64,000 nucleotides of DNA from Sphingomonas guangdongensis (GCF_900199185.1 NZ_OBMI01000001.1:248001-312000); one strand, 5' to 3'; numbered from the stretch's first letter, positions 8,622-15,372 are shown. Translations and numbers: made by a program. Notes: generated from the letters alone by a model not told the origin.

Positions 8622-8817
8622 CAGGTCGGCTTGCCGGAATCGCTGGGGCCGCACAACATCCATGACCGTCAGACAACCGCAACCGTTGGCACATGCGGGA
8701 AACATCGGCGATTGATCGATCAAGTCCCGCTGCCAGTTGCTCCATTGTCTCGCCGCTCAAACATCGGCTGCGTAGCTCGGTAATGCATGTCTGCGTCCAG
8801 CGCCGCGTGTTATTCAC
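8602..8817 (-). CDS. Small HTH / Myb-like protein, GTG start
   Basis: The product is 71 residues. Its core NNTRRWTQTCITELRSRCL, then SGETMEQLAAGLDRSIADVSRMCQRLRL, resembles a short DNA-binding domain of the W-T-x(4)-LRS...IAxxLxRSxxxV type. The frame remains open upstream, but the GTG at 8817 is placed so that its codon overlaps the stop region of the small gene before it (GGTGAATAA), which points to translational coupling. Its end overlaps the kinase start. The C-terminal 20 residues are low-complexity. DNA binding is inferred from pattern only; it may regulate its own operon. Confidence 0.5.
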   Translation of the reverse strand: MNNTRRWTQTCITELRSRCLSGETMEQLAAGLDRSIADVSRMCQRLRLSDGHGCCAAPAIPASRPDGGRDG

Positions 8818-8992
8818 CGCCTTGCCCTTGCTCGGTTCGCTCCTTGGCCGCCGATGCCAGTGCCCACTCGTCGTACCGCTCGGCGAGCGCGCGGTGGGCA
8901 TATTGTAGCGCAGGATCGGTCGCGGCACGCCCGACCGCCCGGCACTGGGCGGCGCGTAAGGCGAAATACTCGGCTTCCGTCTCATCTATCAT
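8810..8992 (-). CDS. Small conserved acidic helical protein
   Basis: The product is 60 residues, starting DETEAEYFALRAAQCRAVGRAA and continuing YAHRALAERYDEWAL. This pattern (short acidic start, paired helices, H-x-x-L-A-x-x-Y) is shared with the other short proteins of the window at 5763, 13975 and 34981, although sequence identity is low. I recognise it as a sphingomonad family of unknown function. GGAGG lies five bases before the ATG and inside the conserved leader (copy B). It heads an apparent operon with the HTH protein, the HWE kinase and the response regulator. Confidence 0.75.
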   Translation of the reverse strand: MIDETEAEYFALRAAQCRAVGRAATDPALQYAHRALAERYDEWALASAAKERTEQGQGGE

Positions 8993-8997
8993 GCCTG

Positions 8998-9032
8998 CCT
9001 CCGACGAGCGGGAGCGCAGGGCTCTCAGTCAC
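8998..9032 (-). promoter_or_regulatory. Conserved small-protein leader, copy B
   Basis: On the minus strand this reads GTGACTGAGAGCCCTG, then CGCTCCCGCT, then CGTCGGAGG and the ATG at 8992. CTCC and the GGAG of the ribosome-binding site can pair across an eight-base loop. It matches copies C and D closely (ACTGAGAG plus CGCTCCCGCT). Confidence 0.55.
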
Positions 9033-9107
9033 ACGATGCTCAAGAGGTCGGTGCGATCGACCTAATATGGTGACGCTTCCGTCGGACGCTTGCTATTTTT
9101 GTTAAGG

Positions 9108-9125
9108 CCGCCTGCGCGCAGGCGG
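9108..9125. repeat. Perfect 18-base palindrome
   Basis: CCGCCTGCGCGCAGGCGG is fully self-complementary. It lies between the end of the transglutaminase gene and the leader of the small-protein operon. On the minus strand the bases after it are A-rich rather than T-rich, so it is not a standard intrinsic terminator for the transglutaminase gene. It may still stabilise or end that transcript. Confidence 0.5.
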
Positions 9126-9155
9126 TCGTGCCAGGGTTGCCGCTGAGAAGGTTGA

Positions 9156-10010
9156 TCAGATCGCCTGCACGCTCACGCGCACCTGCATGTCAGCACGATC
9201 GTCTGCCTCCCCGATGTAGCCGCCGCTGATCGGCATGATCTGGTCGTTTGCGCGGCCTACAGCCACAGGGATAAGGTTTGCCGACCCAATCCGACGATGC
9301 GTGGGGTCGAACGCGATCCATCCGGCAAGCGGCAGATAGACCTCGGCCCAGGCGTGCGTTGAGCCGGGAGCATCGCAGGGGGTGTCAGGGTCGTAGAGGT
9401 AGCCTGAAACGGCCCGAGCGCCGAAGCCCAGTCGGCGGGCCGCCTCGATGAACAGCGCGGCCAGGTCGCGGCAGGATCCGCTTGCCAGTGACAGCGTTGC
9501 GAGCGGCGTCTGCGTGCCTTCCTCGTCACGGGTGCGGTAAGTGGCCGCAGCGGCTACGCCGGCGTTCAGGTCAATCAGCAGCGACAGTGTGTCGGTGGGC
9601 GATGCACGGACAAAGGTGCGCACCCACGTGTCGAGCCGAACCTCTTCATCGACGCGCTGAGGCTGCAGGAGCGCGCCCAGATCAGCGATCTCATTGTCAG
9701 AATAGCGGAATGGATAGGAGTGAGCTCCGGGCGCGATACTGAAGACCGGCCAGGTCGGCGCACACTGCTCGACCATAATACCGGCGGAGATCGACAGTTC
9801 GTCGGTTGTGGCCGCGAAGGTAGCGGTCGCGATCAGATTGCCGAATACATCCTGTGCCCACTCGACCTTTGCCTCCGGCGCGAGCTTTAATGACTGCGTC
9901 AGAACGCGTAGCTCGTGCGTTCCGCGCGGTACGAGCACCAGTCGATGCGCTTGCAGCGTGACGGATCGCCGGTAGCGATAGATCGTATCGTGCTGGATCC
10001 TCAGCTTCAT
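9156..10010 (-). CDS. Transglutaminase-like family protein
   Basis: The product is 284 residues. It has the bacterial transglutaminase N-terminal region (IQHDTIYRYRRSVTLQAHRLVLVPR) followed by the papain-like core with the catalytic triad: cysteine in SGSCRDLA, histidine in STHAWAEVYL, aspartate in IAFDPTHRR. There is no signal peptide. These proteins often sit with proteasome-like or ATP-grasp genes and act as peptidases or amidases; here the neighbour is an esterase gene ending four bases upstream. The pair is probably one transcript. Confidence 0.88.
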   Translation of the reverse strand: MKLRIQHDTIYRYRRSVTLQAHRLVLVPRGTHELRVLTQSLKLAPEAKVEWAQDVFGNLIATATFAATTDELSISAGIMVEQCAPTWPVFSIAPGAHSYPFRYSDNEIADLGALLQPQRVDEEVRLDTWVRTFVRASPTDTLSLLIDLNAGVAAAATYRTRDEEGTQTPLATLSLASGSCRDLAALFIEAARRLGFGARAVSGYLYDPDTPCDAPGSTHAWAEVYLPLAGWIAFDPTHRRIGSANLIPVAVGRANDQIMPISGGYIGEADDRADMQVRVSVQAI

Positions 10011-10014
10011 GCCG

Positions 10015-11175
10015 CTACCGCATCAGCCCGGCCGCACGAAGCGCGTCTTCGATGATCTTGCCCACAGCGCTGGCGCCCGGGATCGCTGCAACATCGGAAG
10101 GTGTCGCTCGGGAATGCGACGGCTCGTCCAATCCCTTCGGTGAAGCTGCAAGTTCGGACACCCGTGAGCCACCTTCCCGTTCAGCAGGTCGGGCTGTCGT
10201 GAGCGCCGTATCCGTCGGAGCCAAGCCCCAGAAGCGGCAAACGTGGCGCGTGGAGGAGATGCTCGCCTCCAGCATGTAGGCGCCGGCCTTACCGCAGCCA
10301 TCGACGCCTGTTGTGTCGAGCGGAGTGCCGTGCGCCATTCCGGTGACGCTGTACTCCTCGATGACCTCGCGCCCGGCGCCATCGCTCCACACGCGCCTGG
10401 GATACCCATCAACGACATCTAGTCGGCTGTGGCCTTGATCAACTCCGTGAAGCGGGCGCCATTGGCTGAGGATCGCTTCGGCATTGACCGGATTGACGGT
10501 CGCATCTCCGCTGCCGTGCCAGACCGAGATGGTTGGCCAAGGGCCGTGATGGTCCGACGCGTTACGGACCAGAGATGCCAGCTCGGCTGGGTTGGGACCG
10601 CCCGTTCCCCGCATTCGATCGAACGCCTGCGGCACCGTGCTGGCCGAGCCGTACGGAAGACCGGCGATGATAGCGCCGCCGGCGAACACTTCGGGGTAGG
10701 TCGCCAACATGACCGACGACATCGCTCCGCCAGCGGATAGGCCGGTGACGAAGATCCGCGCCGGATCGATGCCGTGTCTGCCAGCGACCGCCTCGATCAT
10801 CTCGCGAATGGACAGCGCTTCCCCGGATCCACGCCGGTTATCCTCGGGCGAGAACCAGTTGAAACACAGGTTGGGGTTGTTCTTCCGCTGCTGCTCAGGG
10901 AAGAGCAGAGCAAATCCATGGCGATCGGCCATCTCCGACCAGCCAGCGCCGGTGTCGTAGCCAGCCGCTGTCTGAGTGCAGCCATGAAGCACTACCACCA
11001 GGGCCGCTCCCGCACCGAGCGATGCCGGGATGTAGGTGTACGCTTGTAGCGCGCCGGGGTTCGAGCCGAACGCATCAAGTCTCGTGAGCCGACTGGTGCT
11101 GCCCGCTGTGCCGCCGCGCGTGTCTGCGGAGCGCAGCGCTGAAAGTCGGGTGATCGTGTCGGAGAGCTTCCGCAT
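10015..11175 (-). CDS. PHB depolymerase family esterase (LpqC-like)
   Basis: The product is 386 residues. Conserved blocks are the oxyanion region VVVLHGCTQTAAGYD, the substrate loop CFNWF, the lipase box GLSAGGAMSS, the acid region SVWHGSGDATVNP and a C-terminal histidine in TGMAHGTPLD. This is the family of intracellular or secreted polyhydroxybutyrate depolymerases and feruloyl esterases. No clear signal peptide is visible. The ATG at 11175 follows AAGGAC by six bases; the frame is open upstream to 11253 without a better start. The Ala/Ser-rich end after about residue 345 looks like a linker or phasin-like tail. Four bases separate it from the transglutaminase gene. Confidence 0.85.
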   Translation of the reverse strand: MRKLSDTITRLSALRSADTRGGTAGSTSRLTRLDAFGSNPGALQAYTYIPASLGAGAALVVVLHGCTQTAAGYDTGAGWSEMADRHGFALLFPEQQRKNNPNLCFNWFSPEDNRRGSGEALSIREMIEAVAGRHGIDPARIFVTGLSAGGAMSSVMLATYPEVFAGGAIIAGLPYGSASTVPQAFDRMRGTGGPNPAELASLVRNASDHHGPWPTISVWHGSGDATVNPVNAEAILSQWRPLHGVDQGHSRLDVVDGYPRRVWSDGAGREVIEEYSVTGMAHGTPLDTTGVDGCGKAGAYMLEASISSTRHVCRFWGLAPTDTALTTARPAEREGGSRVSELAASPKGLDEPSHSRATPSDVAAIPGASAVGKIIEDALRAAGLMR

Positions 11176-11463
11176 AAGCAGCGTCCTTGGTGGTGAGCCT
11201 GCACAGGCGTGGCCATGACCATGTTGCTGCACTGCACAATAGATGGGGTGCAATCCGTCTGCCGCAAGCGGATGCAGGAGCTTATCTCTGACGATACCGC
11301 CGAGGGGGTTATTCCAAGCCCGAGCACACCCTACATGTGGATGGCTGACGTCGCCTGCGACGGATATCGGGCCGCTCTGGCTCCCCTTTGTCCCTTTCTA
11401 GCTTCTCGACGCCGGGATGCGCATCGTTGGCGCATGCCCGACACATTGGACGAAGGATTACCC

Positions 11464-11670
11464 ATGATCACCGGAACCGTTAAATTCTTCAATGCCAGCA
11501 AGGGCTATGGCTTCATCTCGCCGGAGACCGGCGGGGAAGATGCCTTTGTTCACGTGACCGCCGTCGAGCGGGCAGGCATGCACACGCTCGATAAGGACCA
11601 GCGCGTCACCTACGAGCTGGAGACCGACAAGCGCGGCAAGACCTCTGCCGTGAACCTTCAAGCCGCCTGA
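11464..11670 (+). CDS. Cold-shock domain protein
   Basis: The product is 68 residues, a single OB fold: TGTVKFFNASKGYGFI (RNP1 KGYGFI), DAFVHVTAV (RNP2), and VTYELETDKRGKTSAVNL at the end. It binds single-stranded RNA or DNA. The nearly 290 bases between it and the divergent esterase gene contain no other gene I can support, so a long 5' leader is possible. That leader includes an imperfect hairpin at about 11247-11276 (GCAATCCG and CGGATGC arms). GAAGGA precedes the ATG by seven bases. Confidence 0.92.
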   Translation: MITGTVKFFNASKGYGFISPETGGEDAFVHVTAVERAGMHTLDKDQRVTYELETDKRGKTSAVNLQAA

Positions 11671-11729
11671 ACTTCGGTCGGCGGAGGTGGACGCCACCTC
11701 CGCCTCGTTCCTCAGTTCAGGAGGCGGCA

Positions 11730-11954
11730 ATGTCGTCCACGCACCTTTACCGACTCCAGGCCGCCGAGCAGCAGCTCGCCGCCGAAGCCGCCGTTCTGGA
11801 AAATGTGCGCGAGCGCTGCCAGCGCGCCTCTCACGCTTGGACCGTCCTTGCCGATCGGAACGACCGCGCCGATGAGGCCCGAGCGCAAATTCGCTCAGAA
11901 AAGCTCCTTGATGGACTAAGTGAGAACCCTGATCGCGGTCGAGCAGCCCGTTGA
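11730..11954 (+). CDS. Small coiled-coil protein
   Basis: The product is 74 residues, strongly helical, with a Q/E/A-rich heptad-like run (LQAAEQQLAAEAAVLENVRE) followed by a basic, Arg-rich tail. It starts eight bases after AGGAGG and lies 59 bases downstream of the cold-shock gene, probably co-transcribed. I do not recognise a named family. It has no signal peptide or membrane segment. Confidence 0.6.
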   Translation: MSSTHLYRLQAAEQQLAAEAAVLENVRERCQRASHAWTVLADRNDRADEARAQIRSEKLLDGLSENPDRGRAAR

Positions 11955-12132
11955 TTGTACTCGGGGAACGTACGCTGGCCTGTTCTGGACAGGCCTGGTT
12001 TGCGGCTGATTTGCCAGAGGTGAGATTCTGACCCGGTCGGCATCAGGCGCGAGCGCGTCCTCAGACCGGTCAATTGAAACGTGGGGCACATACGTCGATT
12101 CCGCCACGATCCCTGGTGGCGGACAGCTCCAC

Positions 12133-12747
12133 TTGCGGCAGTGGAATCAACACTTCGAGATCATGTTCGGCGAAGAGCAGCTGATGGGAAGCTGGGCATT
12201 CCGATCCGAGCAGGAGTTGGCAACGCTGGTCGCCAAGCGGGTGGGTGCTTGCGCCGATCGCATCCTCATTGGCGGGCTGGGCATGGGGTTCACCCTTGCA
12301 GCCGCGCGCGTGGCTTTCCCGGTTGCTGCGCAAATTGAGGTGGCTGAATTGGTGCCAACCGTTGTTGAGTGGGCTCAAGGTCCACTTGCTCACTTGTTCG
12401 ACGGCTCTCTGTCTGATCCGCGGGTTACGATCACCGTCGGCGACGTTCATGACGTGATCATAGAGCGAGAGAGTCGCTTTGACGCGATCCTCCTGGATGT
12501 CGACAACGGACCTGATGGCCTGATCAGCTGTGCCAACGAGCGGCTGTACTGCCCCTGGGGGTTGCGGGCAGCTCATGCGGCCTTGAAGCCGGGCGGCGTC
12601 TTGGCTGTCTGGTCTGCGTACGCCGATGATGATTTTACCGTGCGGCTGCGCACCGCTGGCTTCGTGGTGGAGCAGGTCAGCGTCGACGGGGGCGAGCAGA
12701 TCGAAAGTCCGCCGCACATTCTGTGGTTGGCAGCAAAGGCAGCTTAG
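12133..12747 (+). CDS. Spermidine synthase-like SAM-binding protein, N-terminus uncertain
   Basis: From the TTG used here the product is 204 residues: FEIMFGEEQLMGS, the SAM-binding strand and loop RILIGGLGMGFTLAAA, AELVPTVVEWA, then DAILLDVDNGPDGL and the terminal ALKPGGVLAVWS. This matches the spermidine-synthase-like subfamily common in sphingomonads, which is probably a methyltransferase-like relative without proven polyamine activity. The conserved N-terminal motif (DSATIPGGGQLHLRQW) starts upstream of the TTG in the same frame, but no ATG or GTG exists there. An ATT at 12073 is the only plausible codon. The start may be rare or mutated. Confidence 0.75.
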   Translation: MRQWNQHFEIMFGEEQLMGSWAFRSEQELATLVAKRVGACADRILIGGLGMGFTLAAARVAFPVAAQIEVAELVPTVVEWAQGPLAHLFDGSLSDPRVTITVGDVHDVIIERESRFDAILLDVDNGPDGLISCANERLYCPWGLRAAHAALKPGGVLAVWSAYADDDFTVRLRTAGFVVEQVSVDGGEQIESPPHILWLAAKAA

Positions 12748-13216
12748 CCACCTTCCAAGTGCCGCGCAGCATGGGCAGAAAGCGTCTGCTTAGTCCACCT
12801 GCCCGGCCGCAGCGAACGATCGGTTGCCGGTCAATCAGCGAAGCGGACCGTCAATCTTTAACCCTGAATGACGGCCTGCCTTGCTGCTAGCTGCGCGGAA
12901 AAGCAGACAGAGCGCCTTCCACTCATCACCGCCGTTCGCGGCGGCTCGGCGAACGTGCGTAGTCCCACGATCACAGACATGCACACTGCCTATCCACTGC
13001 GGTGATCGCGAGCGCACGAATAAGCGCAACGAGCTGAGCGTTGCTGCTAGCTCCCATGACTTCGACGCCACCGTTGGCATGCCCTTCCTGATCAGAGTTT
13101 GCCGCACGTCATTCCCGCACGACAAAGCCCACTTTTCGCTAGCTTTGGAGTACGCTCAACTACGTTCACAGACGGGCGGATTTCTGTAGTAGGCAGGAAG
13201 GAGCCTACGGGAACGA
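12748..13216. other. Intergenic stretch without a supported gene
   Basis: Overlapping frames on both strands (12835-13125 minus, 12881-13189 plus) reach about 100 codons, but neither has a ribosome-binding site or a motif I can recognise, and codon use does not favour one over the other. The stretch may hold decayed genes. Confidence 0.4.
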
Positions 13217-13504
13217 TCATTCGCTTCTTGAAGCCATGACGCTGTCGCTGGTCTGACGGTCATGTTCGAGCGCAGTGTGTAGGTCGCCTGGATCTACGGA
13301 AACCATCCGGGTGCTGCCGCCATCTCTCAGGTAGATGAAGGTGGCGACATGTCGGTGAGCGACGCAGCTCGCGCCGGTGATCGCCTCGCTGTCGCTGTCC
13401 ACGTCGAAAGTACCTGCTGGATGCGGCCTCTCGGAGCCTCGCAGTAGGAACGGTTGTCGGAACGTGACAGAGCCTCGCCTTGTTGTGAGCCGACCCTCAA
13501 ACAT
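13217..13504 (-). CDS. Conserved hypothetical protein
   Basis: The product is 95 residues: an N-terminal RLTTRRGSVTFRQPFLLRG, a central PAGTFDVDSDSEAI and a C-terminal HVATFIYLRDGG. This layout (a strand-rich core ending in a V-D-P-x-D-L-x-x-A-L helix) is one I associate with short sphingomonad proteins of unknown function. The ATG overlaps the stop of the preceding small gene (ATGTTTGA), so the two are translationally coupled. Confidence 0.65.
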   Translation of the reverse strand: MFEGRLTTRRGSVTFRQPFLLRGSERPHPAGTFDVDSDSEAITGASCVAHRHVATFIYLRDGGSTRMVSVDPGDLHTALEHDRQTSDSVMASRSE

Positions 13505-13694
13505 GACCGGCGACCGGGTGGCGTAGTGCTTTGGCTAGCGCATCAACGGCACTGTTGTAACGATATGCGCCGTAATGGAATACATCCACCGTTGTTCGCC
13601 AGATGCCGTGAAGGGCTAAAAGGTCGGAAACGCCAGTTGCGTCGTGAAAATTGCACGAGCTTGCGCGATCGTTGATGCCATCATGATCCTTCAT
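13497..13694 (-). CDS. Small hypothetical protein
   Basis: The product is 65 residues, with VDVFHYGAYRYNSAVDALAKAL as its most structured part; no family is recognised. Support comes from context. Its ATG is eight bases after AAAGGA, it lies directly downstream of copy C of the conserved leader, and its stop overlaps the next gene's start by eight bases. A second ATG at 13684 is possible. Confidence 0.5.
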   Translation of the reverse strand: MKDHDGINDRASSCNFHDATGVSDLLALHGIWRTTVDVFHYGAYRYNSAVDALAKALRHPVAGHV

Positions 13695-13712
13695 GCCAAA
13701 TCCTTTGCCGTT

Positions 13713-13737
13713 AGCGGGAGCGCGATGGTCTCTCAGC
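13713..13737 (-). promoter_or_regulatory. Conserved small-protein leader, copy C
   Basis: On the minus strand it reads GGCTGAGAGACCATCG then CGCTCCCGCT, identical to copy D at all but two or three positions. Here the ribosome-binding site (AAAGGA) lies outside the motif and has no strong complement in it, so the motif cannot act only by sequestering GGAG. Confidence 0.55.
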
Positions 13738-13929
13738 CATCGAAGCGAAAGGAGGGCCGAAGGTACAAAAGTATATGGCTAACGCATTTCTGAAGGTAAG
13801 GAGCGCAGACCAATTAAATTTACCCTTGACGCTATAATCGCCAGGGCCCCTGAAGACCGATTACCGTATCATTGTTCGAAATAGAATGGTATAAGGGCAT
13901 ATCGCAGACATCCGGCCGTAGTGGTCAGC

Positions 13930-13966
13930 GACTGAGAGACCATCGTGCTCCCGCTACTATCGGGAG
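13930..13966 (+). promoter_or_regulatory. Conserved small-protein leader, copy D, with RBS hairpin
   Basis: GACTGAGAGACCATCG is followed by TGCTCCCGCT and then CTCCCG (13948-13953) pairs perfectly with CGGGAG (13961-13966) across a 7-base loop. The GGAG in the 3' arm is eight bases before the ATG at 13975, the expected ribosome-binding-site spacing. Translation would be blocked while the hairpin is closed. This is the clearest of the copies. Confidence 0.6.
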
Positions 13967-13974
13967 TCCTGCGC

Positions 13975-14148
13975 ATGGACCTGAATTATATCTTGGGACA
14001 GCATCAGGTTGCGATGCACCACGCCGCTTCGGCGACGACCCCGAAAGCTCGTCTTGCACATCAGGAATTAGCCGCCAATTACGCCAACTGTATTCGTGCA
14101 TTTCAGGCCTCACTCGGCGTTCGTTCGTCGCTGGTCGCTGCGGCATGA
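13975..14148 (+). CDS. Small conserved protein (MDLN-HQV family)
   Basis: The product is 57 residues: MDLNYILGQHQVAMHHAAS, then KARLAHQELAANYANCIRAF. It is the better-preserved sister of the product at 5763-5951, sharing MDLN, HQV and the helical R-x-x-H-x-x-L-A-x-x-Y pattern. It is soluble, with no signal peptide, and its function is unknown to me. The ATG at 13975 is preferred to an in-frame ATG at 13945 that would fall inside the leader hairpin. The stop overlaps the next gene's ATG (ATGA). Confidence 0.78.
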   Translation: MDLNYILGQHQVAMHHAASATTPKARLAHQELAANYANCIRAFQASLGVRSSLVAAA

Positions 14149-14405
14149 GCTGGCGTCAATCCACATCCGCACTCCGCGACGAAGTTGCGACCACTCGTGC
14201 GGTAAATGTGGGCGTTAGTGTCGCTGAGATCCGCTCGGCCTGTGAAAAGGATGGCATGATCATTAGCGCTATCGAGGCGCTGCTCTCGGGCGGTACGCGC
14301 GTCGTCATGACGAACCTAGCAGACGCAGACCGCGTTCGTGCGATGTTCAAGCCAAAGCTGCTAGATGGCGAGGTTCGAAGAACCCGGTGGGTTGCTAATC
14401 GTTGA
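14145..14405 (+). CDS. Small hypothetical protein coupled to the MDLN protein
   Basis: The product is 86 residues. VSVAEIRSACEKDGMIISAIEALLSGGTRVVMTNLADADRVRAMF suggests a compact alpha/beta domain, and the ending KLLDGEVRRTRWV is basic. No family is recognised. Its ATG overlaps the stop of the preceding small gene (ATGA), the main reason to believe it. The frame extends upstream to 13872, but that part lies antiparallel to nothing conserved and covers the leader. Confidence 0.6.
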   Translation: MSWRQSTSALRDEVATTRAVNVGVSVAEIRSACEKDGMIISAIEALLSGGTRVVMTNLADADRVRAMFKPKLLDGEVRRTRWVANR

Positions 14406-14528
14406 ACGATTGAGTGCGCCAGCATGAGCTTGGTTTCACCTCGAGCGACGTTGGCCACACGACAGTTTCGAAGCGGTAGCGACCTCGTCCACCCTGCTAC
14501 CGGTCAGCTCTGACGAGGTAATGTGCCG

Positions 14529-14669
14529 ATGATCTGGCTGATTGGGTTCGCCGCTCTCGTTTGGGGTACGCCGCTTGTGCTGGCGTTTCTGCTGGCGATT
14601 GGCTGCGCTCTGTCACCAAGTTGCAGGACGTGGACCTGGCACCAACTCGGCGCCGAAGGGCTCAAGTAA
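14529..14669 (+). CDS. Small membrane protein
   Basis: The product is 46 residues with one long hydrophobic segment (MIWLIGFAALVWGTPLVLAF continuing to LLAIG) and a short polar tail with two tryptophans. GAGG lies about ten bases upstream. It is a plausible single-pass inner-membrane peptide of unknown function, one of three such short hydrophobic frames in 14.5-15.8 kb. Confidence 0.45.
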   Translation: MIWLIGFAALVWGTPLVLAFLLAIGCALSPSCRTWTWHQLGAEGLK

Positions 14670-14780
14670 TTGGACCAGCTAGCCCCGGTAGGAGCATCGT
14701 TCTTGGCAGCCGCCGAAGTGAGTGAAATATGCATCCAATGGAACGGACCAAATTACGGTGCCGCAGCTGCAATATCATCC

Positions 14781-14933
14781 TCACCGGTGCAGCATCCAGC
14801 CATCGTTGAACCTCACCATCTTGCGCCCACAGCCACGGCAACGAGCACGCCAACCGTTGTAGGTAAGCCGCACCCTCCGCTCGTTGGCCTTGTGCTCGCC
14901 GGCTAGACATCTGAATAGCTGCAGCAGGTTCAT
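14781..14933 (-). CDS. Small C-x-x-C protein
   Basis: The product is 50 residues: MNLLQLFRCLAGEHKANERR then CRGCGRKMVRF and DGWMLHR. A helix, a C-L-A-G-x-H motif and a CxxCG knuckle give a possible zinc site; I recognise the layout from other sphingomonads, where the function is unknown. The ATG at 14933 follows CAGGAAA by five bases. The frame is open to 14987, but the extra residues look random. Confidence 0.6.
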   Translation of the reverse strand: MNLLQLFRCLAGEHKANERRVRLTYNGWRARCRGCGRKMVRFNDGWMLHR

Positions 14934-15249
14934 GCGGTTTCCTGAAGTCGACCCTCGCGCCAAGAGGACGGGGCAGCGCAACAGCATCGAGCTTAGCGTG
15001 ATCGGACCTCGACGCCCTCACCGACTGCCTTTGAGAAGCCGGCAGGGACTTCGCTGCGATGACGCCTTCGGGGGCTACCGAGTGCCACCACATCGCCCCG
15101 ACTTAAGTGCTCGCAGCGGCAATCGTTCCGCAGGATAAAAGATATAGAATAGGGCTGATCCTGAAACATAACTATGAACTTTGCGGGTAAGCGAGCTGTT
15201 GTGCGGCGGATCTGTGGGAATTTTACCGCGGTCGCCCCAGGAGATTATC
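14934..15249. other. Intergenic stretch without a supported gene
   Basis: No frame here has a motif or a ribosome-binding site. The part 15135-15180 is AT-rich (TAAAAGATATAGAATAGG), a possible promoter region for the short frames that follow; no clear -35 hexamer is visible. Confidence 0.35.
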
Positions 15250-15372
15250 ATGTCGAAGTCTGCCGATTACGGCTGAGCTGTCCCGAAGTCGCGCCTTTTC
15301 GCTTGGGTAGTAGGCGTTCTCATTGTGTTGATTATTGGCTGGGGTTCCGTTCGCATGCTCGCTGGCGGGTAG
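15250..15372 (+). pseudogene. Short membrane protein with an in-frame TGA
   Basis: An ATG seven bases after AGGAG starts MSKSADYG, then a TGA at 15274-15276, then in the same frame AVPKSRLFAWVVGVLIVLII and GWGSVRMLAGG before a TAG. The second part is a perfectly formed single membrane segment preceded by basic residues, so the natural product would be about 40 residues with the TGA read through. It is most simply a nonsense mutation in a small membrane-protein gene. An internal start after the TGA is possible but has no ribosome-binding site. Confidence 0.4.

Noticed and set aside
9108..9125. Intrinsic terminator for the transglutaminase gene
   Set aside because: The hairpin is perfect, but on the gene's strand it is followed by A-rich, not T-rich, sequence; kept only as a palindrome.
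11209..11463. An 85-codon N-terminal extension of the cold-shock protein
   Set aside because: The frame is open, but the family starts at the ATG at 11464, which has a ribosome-binding site; the extension has no conserved sequence and is more likely leader.
12835..13125. A 96-codon gene on the minus strand
   Set aside because: An overlapping frame of equal length exists on the other strand; neither has a ribosome-binding site or a recognisable motif.
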